Source: Alternaria dauci (lineage: Eukaryota; Ascomycota; Dothideomycetes; Pleosporales; Pleosporaceae). From it: DNA of 64,000 nt. How positions within the stretch are numbered: position 1 is the stretch's first letter; every line of letters begins with the position of its first letter. Position numbers and translations under genes: made by a program. Shown here piece by piece: positions 63,445 through 64,000 of the stretch. The DNA lies in assembly GCF_042100115.1 (NCBI RefSeq), contig NC_091273.1, forward strand, positions 3,658,001 to 3,722,000, given 5' to 3'. The notes below the pieces were generated by a model. It saw only the letters and a list, made by a program, of their open reading frames with translations, was not told where the DNA came from and did no database searches.

Positions 63445-64000
63445 TCAGACCTCCCACATCTTTCTCATCTCTCCCACATACACCCCCTCATTTTTCACAA
63501 AGTGATTACAGTGTGCCGTTCCCTCAAACACAACTTCACTGACATCCCAGCCCCTTTCCTTCGCCATATCCGCATGCTCAACAACATCCTTCCAATCCGT
63601 CATGCGGTCCGCTTTGCTGTACAAATAACATATTCTCTTCTTCGCGCCACCATCTATCCCACACACAAAGTCCTCATCCAACAGCGTCCGGCGAATCAAG
63701 ACCTCGGGATACTCGTATCTTCCCAATGCTACACTCGTAAACAGGCCGATAAGGATCGCGTGTACGAAGACATAGCCCGCCAACCGCAGGAGACCCGATG
63801 GCAGTGACAAAACCATGGCGTTGTAAGATTTCCAGTAATATCCTGCCGCGGGACCGGAATCCATAATGGTGCCAACCAAAGGCAGAGGCGCAGAGGTCTG
63901 AGTTTGCAAGGCGAGTAGGAGTGCCGTGGCGGAGATCGGACCGCCATTGGAAAAGGTATGAAGGAGAATTCTGGGTCCTTGATGCTTCTTCGGAATCTCT
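63445..64000 (-). CDS. DUF829/TMEM53-like alpha/beta-hydrolase-fold protein, C-terminal part (runs off the window)
   Basis: The frame is open from the right edge to the stop at 63,445, about 184 residues. It starts in the family's nucleophile-like region: PRILLHTFSNGGPISATALL, where HTFSNGG corresponds to the HxFSNGG motif of DUF829 (PF05705). A hydrophobic stretch (LLRLAGYVFVHAILIGLF) follows, then ICYLYSKADRMTDWKDV (an acid-containing strand: SKADxM) and a C-terminal His in GTAHCNHFVKN. Together these match the TMEM53-like hydrolase fold. The N-terminus lies beyond position 64,000. Enzyme activity is not established for the family; a nuclear-envelope role is known for vertebrate TMEM53. Confidence 0.85.
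   Translation of the reverse strand, partial: EIPKKHQGPRILLHTFSNGGPISATALLLALQTQTSAPLPLVGTIMDSGPAAGYYWKSYNAMVLSLPSGLLRLAGYVFVHAILIGLFTSVALGRYEYPEVLIRRTLLDEDFVCGIDGGAKKRICYLYSKADRMTDWKDVVEHADMAKERGWDVSEVVFEGTAHCNHFVKNEGVYVGEMRKMWEV

Noticed and set aside
1..64000. Secondary-metabolite or defence gene cluster
   Set aside because: There is a phosphopantetheinyl transferase and a Zn2Cys6 regulator, but no PKS, NRPS, terpene synthase, P450 or NLR-type gene in the window.

Overview
The window is nuclear DNA of a filamentous ascomycete. Evidence: many genes split by short introns (46-71 bp, GT...AG with CTAAC/CTGAC-like branch sites), single-gene transcription units on both strands, and fungal families throughout (Zn2Cys6 regulator, MAPEG, GH5 mannanase, Doa10/Ssm4, Nup82, Tps1). 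Several family-specific details resemble Dothideomycetes/Pleosporales as I remember them, but that placement is inference. I see no tRNA, rRNA, CRISPR or intact transposon.

Layout. 1-2.0 kb: gene-poor. 2.0-19.4 kb: a housekeeping block with methylcrotonyl-CoA carboxylase alpha (-), an acidic nuclear-type protein (+), the ER ubiquitin ligase Doa10/Ssm4 (-), a 1412-aa repeat protein (+) and a single-pass membrane protein (-). 19.4-22.4 kb: a decayed stretch with a broken MFS transporter and a possible membrane-protein remnant. 22.4-28.3 kb: secreted and accessory genes: an M14 carboxypeptidase (+), a secreted protein with three copies of a six-cysteine module (-), and an 810-aa protein of unknown function (+). 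28.9-34.9 kb: trehalose-6-phosphate synthase (-), a DEK_C/HIRIP3-type chromatin protein (+) and a Cys-rich-N-terminus protein (-). 35.3-39.9 kb: GH5 mannanase-like enzyme (-) and an SLC1-type dicarboxylate/amino-acid symporter (-). 40-50.9 kb: accessory region with a broken MYND-type gene, a DJ-1/PfpI protein, a J-domain gene carrying a 1-bp frameshift, a Zn2Cys6 regulator, a protein kinase and a type II glycosyltransferase. 51.5-64 kb: secreted HAD phosphatase, MAPEG protein, 4'-phosphopantetheinyl transferase, PLP-synthase glutaminase, CBP20, Nup82, an Erg6-like methyltransferase, ribokinase and the C-terminal part of a DUF829/TMEM53-like protein that runs off the right edge.

Several pairs are divergent with a short shared upstream region: MCC alpha/acidic protein, Doa10/repeat protein, TPS1/HIRIP3-like, PPTase/PDX2 and CBP20/Nup82. 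CBP20 and Nup82 both act in mRNA export. All multi-exon models below were assembled by hand from splice sites and checked to be in frame; exon positions are in the entries. There is no clear biosynthetic or defence cluster. The strongest unexplained objects are the repeat protein at 12.6-16.9 kb, the C-terminal domain of the 810-aa protein, and the triplicated cysteine module at 24.4-25.1 kb.
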